From Lingula anatina (Eukaryota; Brachiopoda; Lingulata; Lingulida; Lingulidae), in NCBI RefSeq assembly GCF_001039355.2, contig NW_019774624.1, positions 682,726 to 746,725 on the forward strand: a stretch of DNA of 64,000 nucleotides, read 5' to 3'. Under the pieces are notes generated by a model. It ran no database searches and was not told the origin of the DNA. It saw only the letters and a program-made list of their open reading frames with translations. This document shows positions 1-13,600 of the stretch, piece after piece; the stretch's first letter is position 1, and each line of letters begins with the position of its first letter. The translations under genes were made by a program, and so were the position numbers.

Positions 1-1931
1 CAACTACCCATGGGGCTCTGCCCTCACCATTTCTTTCTGGTACAAGAACGCTGCTCACGCTAAGAACGACCGTGAGGGTCTCCTCAGCAATGGCAACTGC
101 GCCATCGAGCCAACCATCTCCTTCTGGTCTGACCGCGGCTATCTTGGAGGCCGTGTCCTGGTCAACAACAACGGTACTCTCCTCACCGTTGACCTCGGCA
201 AGAATGTAAGTATTGTTCAAAATTGGAAAAATATATCATAAATTATATTGCAGTCAAATTTCGTCTTCATATATATATTTTACCAGCTATGACGTCAACT
301 CAATGCAAAATACTGACAGTAAAAAAAAAAAAGAGCACATACTAAGTCAGAAACATCATGAACATCTATATGAAAACCATTCTGTTGCCCTAGTAGAGGG
401 CAGTTATTACCGGTGTTTATAGTACAAAAGTGTCTCTGAGAGACCGTTATTTCGTTAAGCAATTAGCAATGACAATAATGTATTACTACTGTTCATATTC
501 TTCGCATCACAGGGTGGCAGCGGCTGGAACCACGTCGCCATGGTCTACGATGGTCTCAGACTGGTGCTTTACGTCAACGGAAAAGTTGTTGTTGATGATA
601 TCGCTGTCGGTATGTACCAGTGCAACATATATTTCTCTAAATTATTCTGTATATTAATTTCATTTATTTATTTATTTTATATCAATAATTTTGTATCTTA
701 TCTCTATTTTACCTATGAACATGATGGACTTGGATACATATCAATTACCAGTACTAACTTTAAAAAAAGTTAAAAATGGCAAAATCATAAGCACTGTTTC
801 TCGACCTATTATTGCTTGTGCACATGTGTGATATAAGTAACTTAAGACCGCTAGTGAAACAATTGTATAAATACCTGCTTAAAATATTATATAAGCTAAT
901 GCCACTAGGGACATTAATGTATTTTGATATTTTTTTATCTAAGGTTATATTAGTTATATTGCAATCTGTAATTTTTCTATAGGTGCTATCCCAGCTACCC
1001 TTGCTCCACTGTACATGGGCAGAGACTTGAACTGTGAGGCCGTTGATGCTCGTTTCAGCAACACCAACCTTGTCGGATTCCTCGATGAGGTAACTAAGCC
1101 GGATACCTTTATTTGTTAGATTGAAATGAAAAAATCTTTTCCTCCTTGCCTGCCTACCAACAGTATCTGAACAAGTCAGAAATTTAATTTAATTATTATA
1201 ATTTCTGCTATGTCCACTGGAGTATCCAGGACATAAAAAAGTGGGATAGGAAAGTAAATTATTTCCGTATAGTTATTTACCTTACATGAAATGACAATTT
1301 TTATCGAGGGCTTACCAGTTGCTACCGATGCGATGCGATGCGATGGTGTAAAATAAGAAAATTAATTTGATGGAAGTCTCTATTCATCTGGTTCTCTTAA
1401 ATATTTTTATTGTCACACACAATGATGCAGATGAACAGTGACGTACATCTTAAGACGAATGTATTTAGCAAAGATACCATCTTATTAGAATAATTTATGA
1501 TTTAAAGTAAGCGAGTCATTTTCAGAGCTCAGATAGCTTGCCAAATCCCCTCTTATATGCATTCCAGCAAACGCGTCACGTTCGTACCACGTAGTTAATC
1601 CGTCGCTATGGCATTATAATGTGGTAGCAACGTGCTAGCCACGCGATTCGAACGTGACGTGTTTGCTGGGATGCACGTGTCTTTCCGAACTGTATACACA
1701 CAGTTAGTTTAGTAATTGTGTTCGTGTTTCTGTTGATAACATCAGGAAAGAGATAAATATCATTCATACTTCAAATGTTGATAACAAAGTGCAATATTCT
1801 TTATGAGCAATTTTCTCACATTTCACATGTACTTTATTCAGGTCCAGATCTACGACTGGGCTCTTACCGACGCCATGATCTGGAAGCTCAATGCTGGAGA
1901 GAGAAACATCAAGATGGCCAGAACTGACTAA
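1..1931 (+). CDS. 3' part of secreted LamG-domain protein, copy 1 (Pif/shell-matrix-like), partial
   Basis: The gene enters the window already inside an exon. Exons are 1-205, 513-609, 983-1089 and 1842-1931 (stop TAA 1929-1931), all joined by GT-AG introns with matching phases (0, 1, 0). The 166 residues form most of a laminin-G/concanavalin-A-like fold (LamG3 type), with the typical strand GWNHVAMVYDG followed by LVLYVNG. It is nearly identical in protein to the complete paralogue at 5966-8961: I count two replacements (V/I near the end of the first exon, F/Y in the third). By comparison with that copy, a signal peptide and chitin-binding modules should lie upstream of the window. LamG plus chitin-binding modules occur in mollusc shell-matrix proteins such as Pif and BMSP; function here is inferred. 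Codons end mostly in C, as in highly expressed genes. AATAAA at 2284-2289 is a likely polyadenylation signal. Confidence 0.85.
1557..1676. mobile_element. Foldback (MITE-like) element in last intron of LamG copy 1
   Basis: The left arm (about 1559-1585, reading CCAGCAAACGCGTCACGTTCG) is repeated in reverse complement at about 1649-1675 with few mismatches, around a 60-base centre. The whole can fold into one hairpin of about 115 bases. No coding capacity. The copy-2 gene lacks it at the corresponding intron, so it inserted after the gene duplication. Family unknown. Confidence 0.65.
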
Positions 1932-4588
1932 ATGGATGGTTTATTCATTGCCATTGACGACCGCAAAACCTTAAGGAGAATGTGTGTGGACTCAGTTCGT
2001 TTGACAGAGAGTGAAACGCGGAGATCGAACTGGATTTAATATTTCATTTTTCAAGTTAAAAACATCCTTGATATGATAATGAAGTCTATGGACGGTCACC
2101 CCAAGTTTCTAGAGTGACACGGACCCTCTGCTGTTGCCAGTTGTCGCCATTTGTATACTATCAGTAAGCGCATTTGGGTTGTAGAAGTCACAGTGAGGCT
2201 GCGAAACTAAGGGTACGCATAGAAAGAATTATACAGTACGAACAGTGTTGATGTGTATTTATTTATTATGGCGTTTTAAATTTAATAAAAAGAAGCAGAA
2301 ACTGATATACATGTATGTTTTTCTTGTGTTACAGATTTTTAAAAACAAAATGATTGTCCTTATTGAGCGAGCAAATGTCTTTGGCGTTTTGTTCTATGCC
2401 GATGACGTAGCTCACTTAGCACCGACAATCTCAATATATTTAATGTATGAAGTAAGAATTTGAGATTTATTTGCAAAATAAATGGAAGAGAATTAAAATT
2501 TTATTAAACTAAGTAACAAGTCGCTTAGATAGAAAGTGAATAAATGTCAATGCTAAATGGACCTTAGCTAAAATATTCTTTAAACATCCCCATTTCATAA
2601 ATATCTCGATGTGCGCATACATATCAGCAGTTTGTCAACAAATTGGAGAGAGGTGACCTTGGCTTGCAGACGATGAGATGCACCATTGGTATCGAATAGT
2701 TACTTTATTTAAATCGCTTATTAGATATGAATTACGGGAAATGGCCAGTCATGAGCTTCAATCACTGCACTACACGGACGCTGAACATTCACAAATAGTA
2801 TTATTTTTAGTCCATTGCTAAAATCCTGATCGAGGGTGGCATGAAACATATTCAGGGATTTGTCAAAAATACCGCACCATTTGTGTGAATAGTGCGCTAT
2901 GTGACATGGGGGACCAGTCTGTAAAAAGTAATTCGCATTTTATTGCTCGCGTAACCAGTGATGAATTTTCCAAAGTGTCTTTAGAACCTGGGCCAACGTA
3001 GCCCCAGAAGATTACTGGACCGTTATCTTTTTATGCCCGGAAGGATGGTGGCCCTATTGAGTTCACGTAGTCATCCTACAAAATATTAATACTGACATAA
3101 GATGCGCTATGTAAGGACAAAGCATGGTCTGTAAGCCAGTAGAACGGATACTAATATGACATAACCAGTTTTCAATAAAATACTAATTGAAAAACCTAAC
3201 ATATACAGCTATTTTCACCTTAAAGCAAAACAGTGCAATACTTGTGTCACCCCCTGTACATGTTATAGAAGGTATTGATCACGTAGCCTCTTTCAGAAAA
3301 TAAGTGAAGAGCTGACGAAGCAAAATGGCTCGGAAATATGAAACAAAAATCCTTGCAAAACTATGCAGTGTTCAAAAATAAACTGAGGCTGGAACAATTT
3401 ATTTTGAATTACAAAAGCTTTTTTTTTTAGACTCTAAACAAAAGAACGAACAACTTTGGACAAGTTACTGATCCAAGCTGAATAAATCCAGCTCAAACAG
3501 AATGTGTAAACGTTACAATGTTTTTTTACCACTGTCTACAGCCAAGTACATTTTGAGTGTTCAGTGCCCAATGAGGAGTCGTACGTACTACAGCCTGACC
3601 AGCAGATCAGTGGCACAATCTCATGAAGCTTTTACCAGATGTTGAAGTATTGATCTTTATAAGAGTTCTGTGCTACTAAATCAATTTTAAAATAAGCAAA
3701 TTTTAAAAATTGTTTTTGAGGAACATACATTATTTGGAGAGAGTTTTTGACGTAGTTTTCAAATAAATGTATTGGTATTACATAGTATGCTCTTTTTTGT
3801 TCGCGATGAATTGTACATTTTAATCATTTGGCTTTATTTTGACATAAAAATGATATGAAATACACAATAGAAACCTTGCACCCGGATTTTTTGTTCTATT
3901 TCTAAATGAATAATGGACTAGATTAAGCCTCGGTCACAAATGGCCGAACGGACTCTTACGGCCTGTTTGCGTCCAAATTTTTCGCAGAATCTCACGTGCC
4001 ACGCAAGTCTTTCTTTCGAAATTTCGAGTTGGCAGACAACCCGACTTTACCACAGACTGTTGGATGCCCGTAAGCACGCACGGAGGATATAAGTCATGTC
4101 CAAAAGATTCTTCGAATAATCTGTGAACAGCAAGGCCGCAAGCGTAACTTGCTCCCCTAGCACTGAGTTTGCAAGGAATTTCGCAAGACGCAGGTCTCAA
4201 GCAACGAAGGAGCAAGTGCCCCTTGCGTGTTGAGTAAGGTGCGGCCCTCAGAACTTATGAAAATAAAATCGAACATACGATTCATCTGAAATCTCCAAGA
4301 AAAGGTTTTATTTTTATAAGGTTTTATATGTATTCTTCTGCACCCTTGCAAACTTCTTGGTCTTTATTTTCAGTACATGTCTTTACCTCTGCCGGAATCT
4401 TCATGCATACCTTTCAAAACTTCATTTCTTTGCCTTCAGTCAGACTTCTATCAGATACCTGACAGAACGTACCCAATGATAGAGTTTTGATTGCAAATAG
4501 GAGATTGTGTTAACAGTCAATATTCCTTGAGATTCCAGCACAGTTTGTTTGTGAACGTAATAACAATACCTTCCCACTTATATTATCA

Positions 4589-4633
<45 letters not shown>

Positions 4634-4828
4634 TGAAAACGTTTTTCCTGTACGAGTAATATTATATATAATAAAAGAAAAAGAAGAACAGCAACTTTCT
4701 TGCCCCGACCGGTTTCTTTCTTTCTTCAGGGGGTTTTGTTTATTTGTTACTAGGTGATGTCATAAAGGCTTAAATGTGAAAGAAAGAAACCGGTCGGGGC
4801 AAGAAAGTTGCTGTTCTTCTTTTTCTTT

Positions 4829-4894
<66 letters not shown>

Positions 4895-5233
4895 TCTGTA
4901 TACCTCTTTTGTGAATATAAAGCTGCAGTATTATTAAACGTTTGCACTGAACGCGTGAGAGAGACGGTAACGTCACCATAGCCACATTCCTTCTTTAAAA
5001 ATGAACACAATGCATTTAACCATCTTGATGAAACACAGTAAAGTCGAAGCATTGTATGTCCTTAATGTAATCATGTCCATTTTAAACGACACGGCGCACC
5101 AAAAGCGACACATTGTAACTTGGGCCCTAATTAAGACATTTAATTCTACTTAGTCGCTAGACTGTACTCTATAGATGTCATTGTCTCGATCTCTTAATAG
5201 AAAATATCATGAGAATCAGTGATCTGGAAGTGG
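1932..5233. other. Intergenic region between the two LamG genes
   Basis: This holds the 3' UTR of copy 1 (AATAAA at 2284 and again near 2478), then AT-rich sequence with no supportable gene. The stretch starting near 3929 (CTCGGTCACAAATGG) looks like the end of a transposon of the GGTCACA type, but I found no clear opposite end. The (TA)n/foldback block at 4591-4887 is listed separately. Confidence 0.5.
4591..4887. repeat. Foldback element embedded in (TA)n microsatellite
   Basis: Two (TA)n runs (4591-4627 and 4832-4887) enclose a near-perfect inverted repeat. The left arm, 4663-4722, contains GCCCCGACCGGTTTC; the right arm, about 4778-4838, is its reverse complement and contains GAAACCGGTCGGGGC. 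The spacer is about 55 bases. The arms themselves end in TATATAATAAAAG, so the element probably targets or brings TA repeats. No ORF of interest. Confidence 0.75.
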
Positions 5234-5240
5234 TATAAAA
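5234..5240 (+). promoter_or_regulatory. TATA box of LamG copy 2
   Basis: TATAAAA lies about 30 bases upstream of the likely start of a non-coding first exon that ends at 5306 with a good donor (AAG|GTGAGT). This exon joins to 5959, seven bases upstream of the ATG at 5966. A sharp TATA box fits a strongly expressed, tissue-specific secreted protein. The exact transcription start is inferred. Confidence 0.65.
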
Positions 5241-5965
5241 GCTCGTCCTCCCAGTTGCCACTTATCTCGCTAGCTGACAGCTTAGACAGATCATCTCCGT
5301 AGTAAGGTGAGTTTCAGTGGTACCTTCAAATAGTACCCTCAGTGTGAACTGAAGCCAGGACACGAGTCATTGTATTAATACGAGGATATGAGTGATTGTA
5401 TTAACGGTGCTATCAAGATACTGTAATATATAATGACTGTGTATTTCTTGATTTCTTGTGCTTGTTTGTCAAAGTGCTTAATGTGCAGACGAATTCTGAT
5501 AAATACATATAGAGGTGGGGGTGAATATATAACAGTAGGAAATGAGTATTTAACTCAGGGGTGGAAAATCACTTCATATTTTCTCGACGGTACCCCAGAA
5601 GAGAGAACCCCGTGCCTGCTTTACCTGTACATGTACCTGTATACTCAGTTAATCTTGTCATCTGAGCAACTTTAAATGTTTAAGGACGGATTCCTTGTGC
5701 GCGAAGGGATACCTTCCGACCAATTGCAACAATAGCATTCAAAAAGGCCGTGCAGTTACATGTATTTTGAAAGTGCTCTCGACCAACCACACCTCTTTCA
5801 TAGTTGAGCACTAGTGGTGCATATATTTCTATCAAAGATGGGTCTACGATAAAGACATTTCAAACTACATGTATCTTTGAACGTTTTTATATTATCTATG
5901 AAATCTAAAACACCTTTCAAAACACAGATTCAACGTCGACTCTTGTGATTTTTTTTAGTTTCATC

Positions 5966-8961
5966 ATGCTTCGCCTTATCATCCTCGCCTTGGTGGGCAG
6001 TGCCCTCGCTAGATACGACGAACATCATATTGGTGAGTAACCTGCCTGGCGAAATACTGTTTAATTTCTCTACTCATATGAAGCATTTTTAATAACATCT
6101 AGATTCAAAGTTAATCAACGCAACTGTTGGACGAACATCTAAATATATCAAAATGATAAGAATAATGAATAGGCTTAACCTGTTACGCGGACTAAACGTG
6201 GTATCTTTTTTATTACGTCGACTGCGATCACCTTAACTTGATGGTAGCATTTTGGATTTCGTTTCAAAGCAAAATCGGTACAAGTAGCATACACGTGTAG
6301 CAGTGATATTTAACAAATATAAGCTATTTATCTATATCCACAGCTCCTAAATTCAACGACTTCTGCAAAAAGTGCATAGAAGAGAGAAATGGTGTAGGCT
6401 ACTACGAGAACCCAGAAGATTGCAAAACTTATCTCCAGTGTGATTTGGATGATGATCTTAACATCAAGGTTCACGTGAAAGAATGTGCTGAAGGCACACT
6501 CTTCGACGGTACAATTGTTACCTGCGTTCCATGTGAGGTGGCCACCTGCCCAGGCAGCAAGGTCCCATACCCACAGTGCCCACCAAGAAGTGAGTTAATG
6601 GTTTTTATTTTGCAAAAAGAATCACTATAAAGATATACCACTAGTCAACATTACGCATGAAAAGTATCAAAGTTGCGAATCATGAAGATATATTTTATGT
6701 CAAATAAGCGTGAATAACTATACCAAAACCTTGTAGACATCACTGACTATTATCATATTGCTTGTTTACAATTTTAATATTAACAATTTTATACAACTAT
6801 TTTTCCTCAGCCGCCCCACCAACCACCACCCTCGCTTACACCACCCTCCCCCAGTTTGACGGCAAATGTGACGGCCCTGACGGATGGACCTACTTGGCCG
6901 TGTGGGGTGATGCCAACACCTTCTACAGATCCCAGACCCTTGGTGATGAGACGAGAATCGAGCGTGTCAGCTGCGGACAGTGGGAGTTCAACGTTAAGAG
7001 ATGCATGTGCATGGTTCCAGGTATGTGATGATCTGCTTGACGTCTTATAATTGCAAAATTAGTAACGTTTTTATTTAAACGATAGCAATTAATAATTCTC
7101 TTGTTTTTTCTTACCAATTCAACAACTTGATAACGCGCAAGTAGTTGATAAATGGTCACTGTCATTCTTCTTTAAACAGAAAATGGAAAAAATAACATTG
7201 TATTGAAACATTTCTTACAGATCTCCAGGCTATTGCCCTGTGGCCTTTCGATGAGCACACCGACACCACCGTCGATAACTTCTGGACAGACTGCGCTGGT
7301 GTAGAGCTTTCTGACGGTAAAGTCGGATACGCTGCTCACTTCAACGGCACCGTCCACTGCGAGGTCCCACGTTTTAACAACTACCCATGGGGCTCTGCTC
7401 TCACCATTTCCTTCTGGTACAAGAATGCTGCTCACGCTAAGAACGACCGTGAAGGTCTCCTCAGCAACGGTAACTGTGCCATCGAGCCAACCATCTCCTT
7501 CTGGTCTGACCGCGGCTATCTTGGAGGCCGCGTCCTGGTCAACAACAACGGCACTCTCCTCACCATCGACCTCGGCAAGAACGTAAGTATTGGTTAAGCT
7601 CGACAAAATATTTCTGAATTCCGTTATACTATATGTCAACCACTGGCAGTATTGTTCTTTCTCGCTATCAGCATAGACACGGTAATAACAGTTTTGGTGA
7701 TCTCATCCGTTGCTATTATTATCCATTTGTCATTTAGAAAGGAAAAACCTTTGCTTTCACCAAAATTCTGATTTTGTTTATAACCCGTTCTTTCTGTACT
7801 TAAACCCACCGTATAGCTAAATAAATAACTCTATGCCATCTTGGTTAAACTAATGTCTTTTTATATATAATTAAAACGTGTTTTGTTGATTACGTCAGAA
7901 ATGCGACACAGACGAATGATTCAAGAAACCATTTATAGTATTTCACAAAAGCTGCATAATACCGTCCTAAGTGGACCGATAGGTGCTCTGGAGAACCAGA
8001 AATACCTGAAGCCGAAAATGAAATTTTACCCACAAAAACGCCTCTATTACGTAATCCAAAGAAAATGCAGGCCCTATCTATGAAATGTGCACACTCATAT
8101 TTGACTCATATGCCACGGTATCCCCTACACTTTGTATTATACTGTTATTGTTGTTATTCTTCATATCACAGGGTGGCAGCGGCTGGAACCACGTCGCCAT
8201 GGTCTACGATGGTCTCAGACTGGTGCTTTACGTCAACGGAAAAGTTGTCGTTGATGATATCGCTGTCGGTAAGCAGCTTTTTTCTCACTTATTTAATTTT
8301 ATGAGCACTATTTCTTATAATCAATGTTGCCCATACAACCGTTGTCGTTTGCATTTTTTACTATATAACATGAACATGCCAGTAAAAAGATTTTTTTGCT
8401 AATTAGAACAATTTAATTTTGTGAACATGGCTTCAGTATCATTTTATTATTTTCTACAGGTGCTATCCCAGCTACCCTTGCTCCACTGTACATGGGCAGA
8501 GACTTGAACTGTGAGGCAGTTGATGCTCGTTACAGCAACACCAACCTTGTCGGATTCCTAGATGAGGTAACTCCTGTTCTATTTTCCGAAATGAAAAACT
8601 TTTTCCGTCCTTAATATCTTATGAAAATAACTTACTCTCATACGATCAGGTAGAACTATTGGAATATAGGTCCTATTCAACGGATTTAATAATTAGTATT
8701 TTACACATCTTTTCAAAAAATATCATTGTACGTGTCTAATTTTAACATTATGGTCGCAATTCTAATATAGACAAGTTGATATTGACATCTATACTGTAAC
8801 TGCACTGACGAATTTTCAATTAAATAAATTTTCGAGGCTGTTAACTAATTGAGACAACTTTTGATTTTCAGGTCCAGATCTACGACTGGGCTCTTACCGA
8901 CGCCATGATCTGGAAGCTCAATGCTGGCGAGAGAAACATCAAGATGGCCAGAACCGACTAA
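5966..8961 (+). CDS. Secreted chitin-binding and LamG protein, copy 2 (Pif/shell-matrix-like), complete
   Basis: Coding exons: 5966-6032, 6344-6589, 6811-7020, 7221-7582, 8172-8268, 8460-8566, 8872-8961; 392 aa, all GT-AG, phases 1,1,1,0,1,0. Residues 1-15 (MLRLIILALVGSALA) are a signal peptide. Residues about 30-91 form a peritrophin-A/CBM14-like chitin-binding module with spaced cysteines and the EGTLFD motif before the next Cys. Residues about 124-175 look like a second, degenerate module (Y..VWGD...FYR, CGQWEFN, C.C), as seen beside LamG in Pif/BMSP. Residues about 178-389 are a LamG3/ConA-like domain. Pif also carries a von Willebrand A domain; this gene has none, so it is Pif-related in architecture, not a clear orthologue. 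Probably secreted from mantle or a cuticle-forming epithelium and binding chitin; this role is inferred. AATAAA at 9191-9196 is the likely polyadenylation signal. Tandem paralogue of the gene ending at 1931. Confidence 0.9.
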
Positions 8962-10132
8962 ATCATTTCTTCATATACCTGACGGAAAACGATTAGATCG
9001 TACTGAACCTTTTTCATTCTTCATAAAAACTGTGGGCTCTATTTATAGTTACCCTTAGTTTATAGATGACAGCTCCATTGCCAGCACATTATTATGGCAC
9101 TAAAGATGTAGGCTATAAAGCCAGGGTAGCACTGAACCCACAATATGTACAGTATAGATTCCCTTTTACTGCTTGTCGCATTTTACATAGAATAAAATCA
9201 ATTTCGTAGAATTAAAAGCAAATCAAATACTTCTTTATTGCTTCAGGTAATTTAAGTTGTGATATGATCATTGGGGTTTATATTATGTCTATCTGCAACG
9301 TAGCCCAGTATGAAGGTGGATATTTATATAAACTCATATTGTGTAACTTACACCACCAGAAACTAAGATTATGTATAGACTAAAACCCAATATCCTAGAT
9401 ACAAATAAGCCTACTTGCACATACACAACTCTCAATGTCGGGATGTATTTTTATCTGATGCAATGACATATAGCTACTCATAATATATTTGGCCCAGCAT
9501 ACTTCTAACGGACTCTATCACTCCGCCCAGAACGATCCTGCATCAAGGTCGACTGGTCCTCATTATCATTTAGTAATCTTTACTACATTATCATTTAGTA
9601 ATCTTTACTACATGTACTATCTGTTTCTCTAACAGGCTCTGAAGAAGCCATTTACGTCCCAAAACGCGCAAAATGGATGTAATAACGCTCTTTACGCAGT
9701 ACTGAATGTCGGTGCCAAAATGACCCTATGAATTAGAGCAGCCACATTGAGACTGTTAGTCTGATGACACCAAGTGATTTTCTCGTAATTTTTATTCCGA
9801 ATTTTGACTCGGAAAATCTATTAAATAAACCCCTGAACCTACGACCATTGTCAATCAGTTATTGTAAAGTGTAAGCTACTACAGAATATTTTACTTAAAA
9901 GAAAAATTCAACTTGGACCGTGTGCGTGTAGATCACCAGTGAAATACATTACTCAGAGAGTTGATAAAATTCGAAATTTTATCATTACCGCTATTTGCAA
10001 TACGTACCGGACTTAACAAAATTTTTGCGGAATCAAAATACATATGCTATATAACAAATGTAGTCGGAAAAGTTATAAACGAACCGCAAGCCGAGACAAA
10101 GTTATTGGTATTTTATATTTTTATAAATATCA

Positions 10133-10177
<45 letters not shown>

Positions 10178-10676
10178 TTATGTGTGTGTGTGTTGTGCAT
10201 ACTTCTGTTTATTCATATCACTGTTATCACTAGCCAGGACTTGTTAAACTAGTTTTGAAATTCGGTCAGAGCATAACCCATGACAGCCTCTTGTCGGCAT
10301 GACTCTCAGAGCGTAAATATAAAATTTTAATGTACATCAAATGAAGTTTTTAAAAATACATTTCACTTTGTATGAAAGCATTCACATTATTTATATTAAT
10401 TTATGGTAGGTCGTAGTTTCAACACAGTGAAAATACAGTGTACTACTTCACTTTAAGATCCTCTCGAGTAGTGGAGAAAGCCTCTTTAAATGACGTTTAT
10501 GAAAGCACCGCAGGTTCTCCCCATAAAAACTGACCACCGTTGTCAACAGAAGAAAGCCAAGTTGTGACGTCGTGGGAGTATTCATACACCGAGAGCACGT
10601 CGCTTTGTGGCACTTCTGAGATTCTTCTAATAATATAACGTTTCTTAGAAACCTAGTATAATCTAACTTGGACAAG
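8962..10676. other. 3' UTR of LamG copy 2 and upstream region of PEBP-like gene
   Basis: No gene is visible. It contains AATAAA at 9191, a small direct repeat (CATTTAGTAATCTTTACTACAT, twice, about 9569-9614), a (TC)n run at 10133-10172 followed by (TG)n to about 10192, and the probable 5' UTR of the next gene. No convincing TATA box was seen upstream of 10677. Confidence 0.5.
10133..10192. repeat. (TC)n(TG)n microsatellite
   Basis: About 20 TC units followed after a short break by TG units. Open frames across it are low-complexity artefacts. Confidence 0.9.
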
Positions 10677-13600
10677 ATGAGCAACCTGCTGCGCTTGACG
10701 TTGTACACACTGCTCTGTGTTGGGGGTGTTGCAGGTGAGTTCACAGGTTAAGTTTACCTGTAAAGAGTGTAAGTCGTCGTAATGCGACTCAGTTGACCTA
10801 CAACGTTTCGTAATTTAGTGTAAGTAGCTCAATGTCCTCGTCTCTCCTGTCAGTCGATGCACTATATAGTGGTGCAGTACTATCAGTCTAAGTACGTGAA
10901 GTAGGTCTAGGTTTTGACACCATGCAGGCAAAGTGAATAAATAATCAATAGTCTACCGATTCAACGCTCTTTCAACAATACGTTTGCAGTACATTAGACG
11001 TCAGTGGTGTATGTTTATCTGTCTTGCAGAAAACAACAGAATTTGATATTTCATTGCTTCATATAGTGCACAAACTAGCGCATGATTTCTACCTTCATAA
11101 CGTCACTGATGACACGTGTGGTTTGTAGCAAGGCTTGAGTATGTGCTTCAGATTCAGACGATTTTAATAGTTGTCGCAAAAAGGTAGCCTGTCGATATAG
11201 CTGCGTGACGATATGGGAGTTTGAAAATGAAAAATATGCTATGCGCCGAACTTGAAGCTCCGGGTAGAGGGTTTACCGTCAGTTTTTTTCTCTTCTTTTA
11301 GTCGTTTCAATATATGACGCTAGTGTACAAATTGAAGAAAACATCATCTAACAGTCCATTTGCCCACCCGCATGTGCGTAAAGAAATTCACCTAAGCTGA
11401 AACTAGGACCCAAAATTATCTTCCATCCTAGGCTGAAACCAGGTTTCCACTTATGATGCCGACATGTGCAGTTACCTGCAGTAGTCTTGTATAGTAAAAT
11501 CACGTACCAGAGGCGAAAGAGGACCTTTTATAATAATGGCCTAGATATATAGGTACATTTTTCTAAGATATTTAGTGTTATCTCTGTGACACTTTTTCAC
11601 TGACCCCCCTTTCCTGTCACTTTGTCATACTCCTTGTGTGACTTTGAAATATTTGTGGAAATTTCATACCGAGATGTACATTATATAAAATACGTTTTAG
11701 CAAATGAAAATCATGTCAGTCCTTTCAACTTTTAGTGACCTCACGTTTTAGGGGCGTACTATAGTTTTATTTGCATATGTCAACCAGCTGACTGGACAAA
11801 TCTTGAACACAATAAAAGTTTATTAGCCAAATAGATTTTGTGCAGGATTTACTTTCCTGCTGTGCCAGCACTAGAAGACAGAGGATGAGTACACGAAGAA
11901 TTAGTCATAATAATCTACATATAGATGTAATACATGGTGAACAGAGTACTGGAGTAGAGCGGCGCGCCCATCCAAGTGTAGATTTACATGTAGCCTACTA
12001 TCATGACCTCGCACATTTTTGTGTCAACTGGAAACCTACTGTAGTTCTATTATAAACACATCATGCGTTTCATAATTACGGCGCATGCTCAGTAGACGAA
12101 GTCACCACATGTGCTATGAACTCTTCAACTCAAGGCGTGGCGTAGACATAGGGTTTAGGTAACTACACTTAAATCTTATAAACATAATAGAGAGAGCTGG
12201 GAGGGGGGTCTTCTTCATTCAAATTAACACAATATTGTTTTTATGTGTATAATTTAACGTTTTTTTCCGTATCTCTCCAAGGCCACTTTTTTTAAAAACG
12301 CACAGTGTAACAGTACAAATAGTAAATTGAATAATTTGAATTGTTCACTAAACAAAACGACAGCAAAAGGCTTTTTCTGCTGCAAATAACACACAGACAA
12401 GTAGAACCATAGAAACTGTTGTAAAAACTATAAGACACCCTAGCCTATAGCCTATCGTGATTAATGTGAAATAACAGAGGTTAAAATCCATGGAAATAAA
12501 ACAAACATAAAGCAAGTTTCATCAAATTAACACAATATTGTTTTTATGTGTATAATTTAACGTTTTTTTCCGTATCTCTCCAAGGCCACTTTTTTTTAAA
12601 ATACACGTTAAAAGATGTTTTGTTTCGACGTGAATGCAAGGTGAATGCAGCCTAAAGCAACACGCACTGAGCCTGGTACACGATCACTGTCCCCATAATA
12701 TCCATTTAATATATTTACGTGCATTTCATTTCCTTTATAATGTTTTTCATATTTGCTTGGTGACGCTCTCTTTAATTTACTAAAGCCTGAGGTCTCATGT
12801 GCATTGGACAGATATCTCCACTGCTGGAAACGATCGTAAAAACCAAGGGTCATGTTATTAAAAAAACTTCATACTCGATCAAATGCGCCTTTTGGCATAC
12901 CTAGGGATGTACTAGTAGACACAGGGATCCCCGGCAGAAAGAGTTGATTCCTCATCCATGATGTTTTGACTATGGTACCAGACGTTGGTTGAAAACTAAG
13001 GAACCAGACACAGGACTTTTTGTAAAAAGAACTTGCTTGGTTTGAAGGGAGAATTTTAAGTAAAAGTGCTAAAATGAGATGCAGCAGGTATATTGAGAGC
13101 AAACGAGATGTTCTTTTATGTCAGATAAGCGCTGAGCATTAGCTTGTTTAAATATGGCATGTGCAGTTAATATGCACGAGTTGTAAATGTAAACATACGT
13201 ATTAAACATTTTGACGTATTAAGGGCAAAAGGTACGAATGTATTTTTTAAGTAATTTTGTTTGTGGTCCAGTCAATTCTTATACGAATTATGATGCTTTT
13301 ATCACAACAATATAGCCTAAGATTTTGTCATTCAAACATGGTACGTGTAAGTAGGGCAATCGTTAATTATAACAAAGCTCTCTTTATTTTGATAAATAAA
13401 TAAATAAATGATAATTAGAGGTGTTCCCCCTCGTTCTTTGCAAATACGTGGCTGCATACCACCATTTATCTATTCATGTTCTAAACTCAATCAGTTCTTT
13501 TGCATATTTCGAGTTAGATCTTATTAACCCAAAATCATTTTTCTTTTAGGTCAAACTTGCCCAGATGGTAGTAACATCTCCACCTGCATCAGCAACATCA

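Noticed and set aside
7172-7639. 155-codon open frame on the minus strand
   Set aside because: It is the antisense shadow of the LamG exon 7221-7582, which has strong codon bias and homology on the plus strand.
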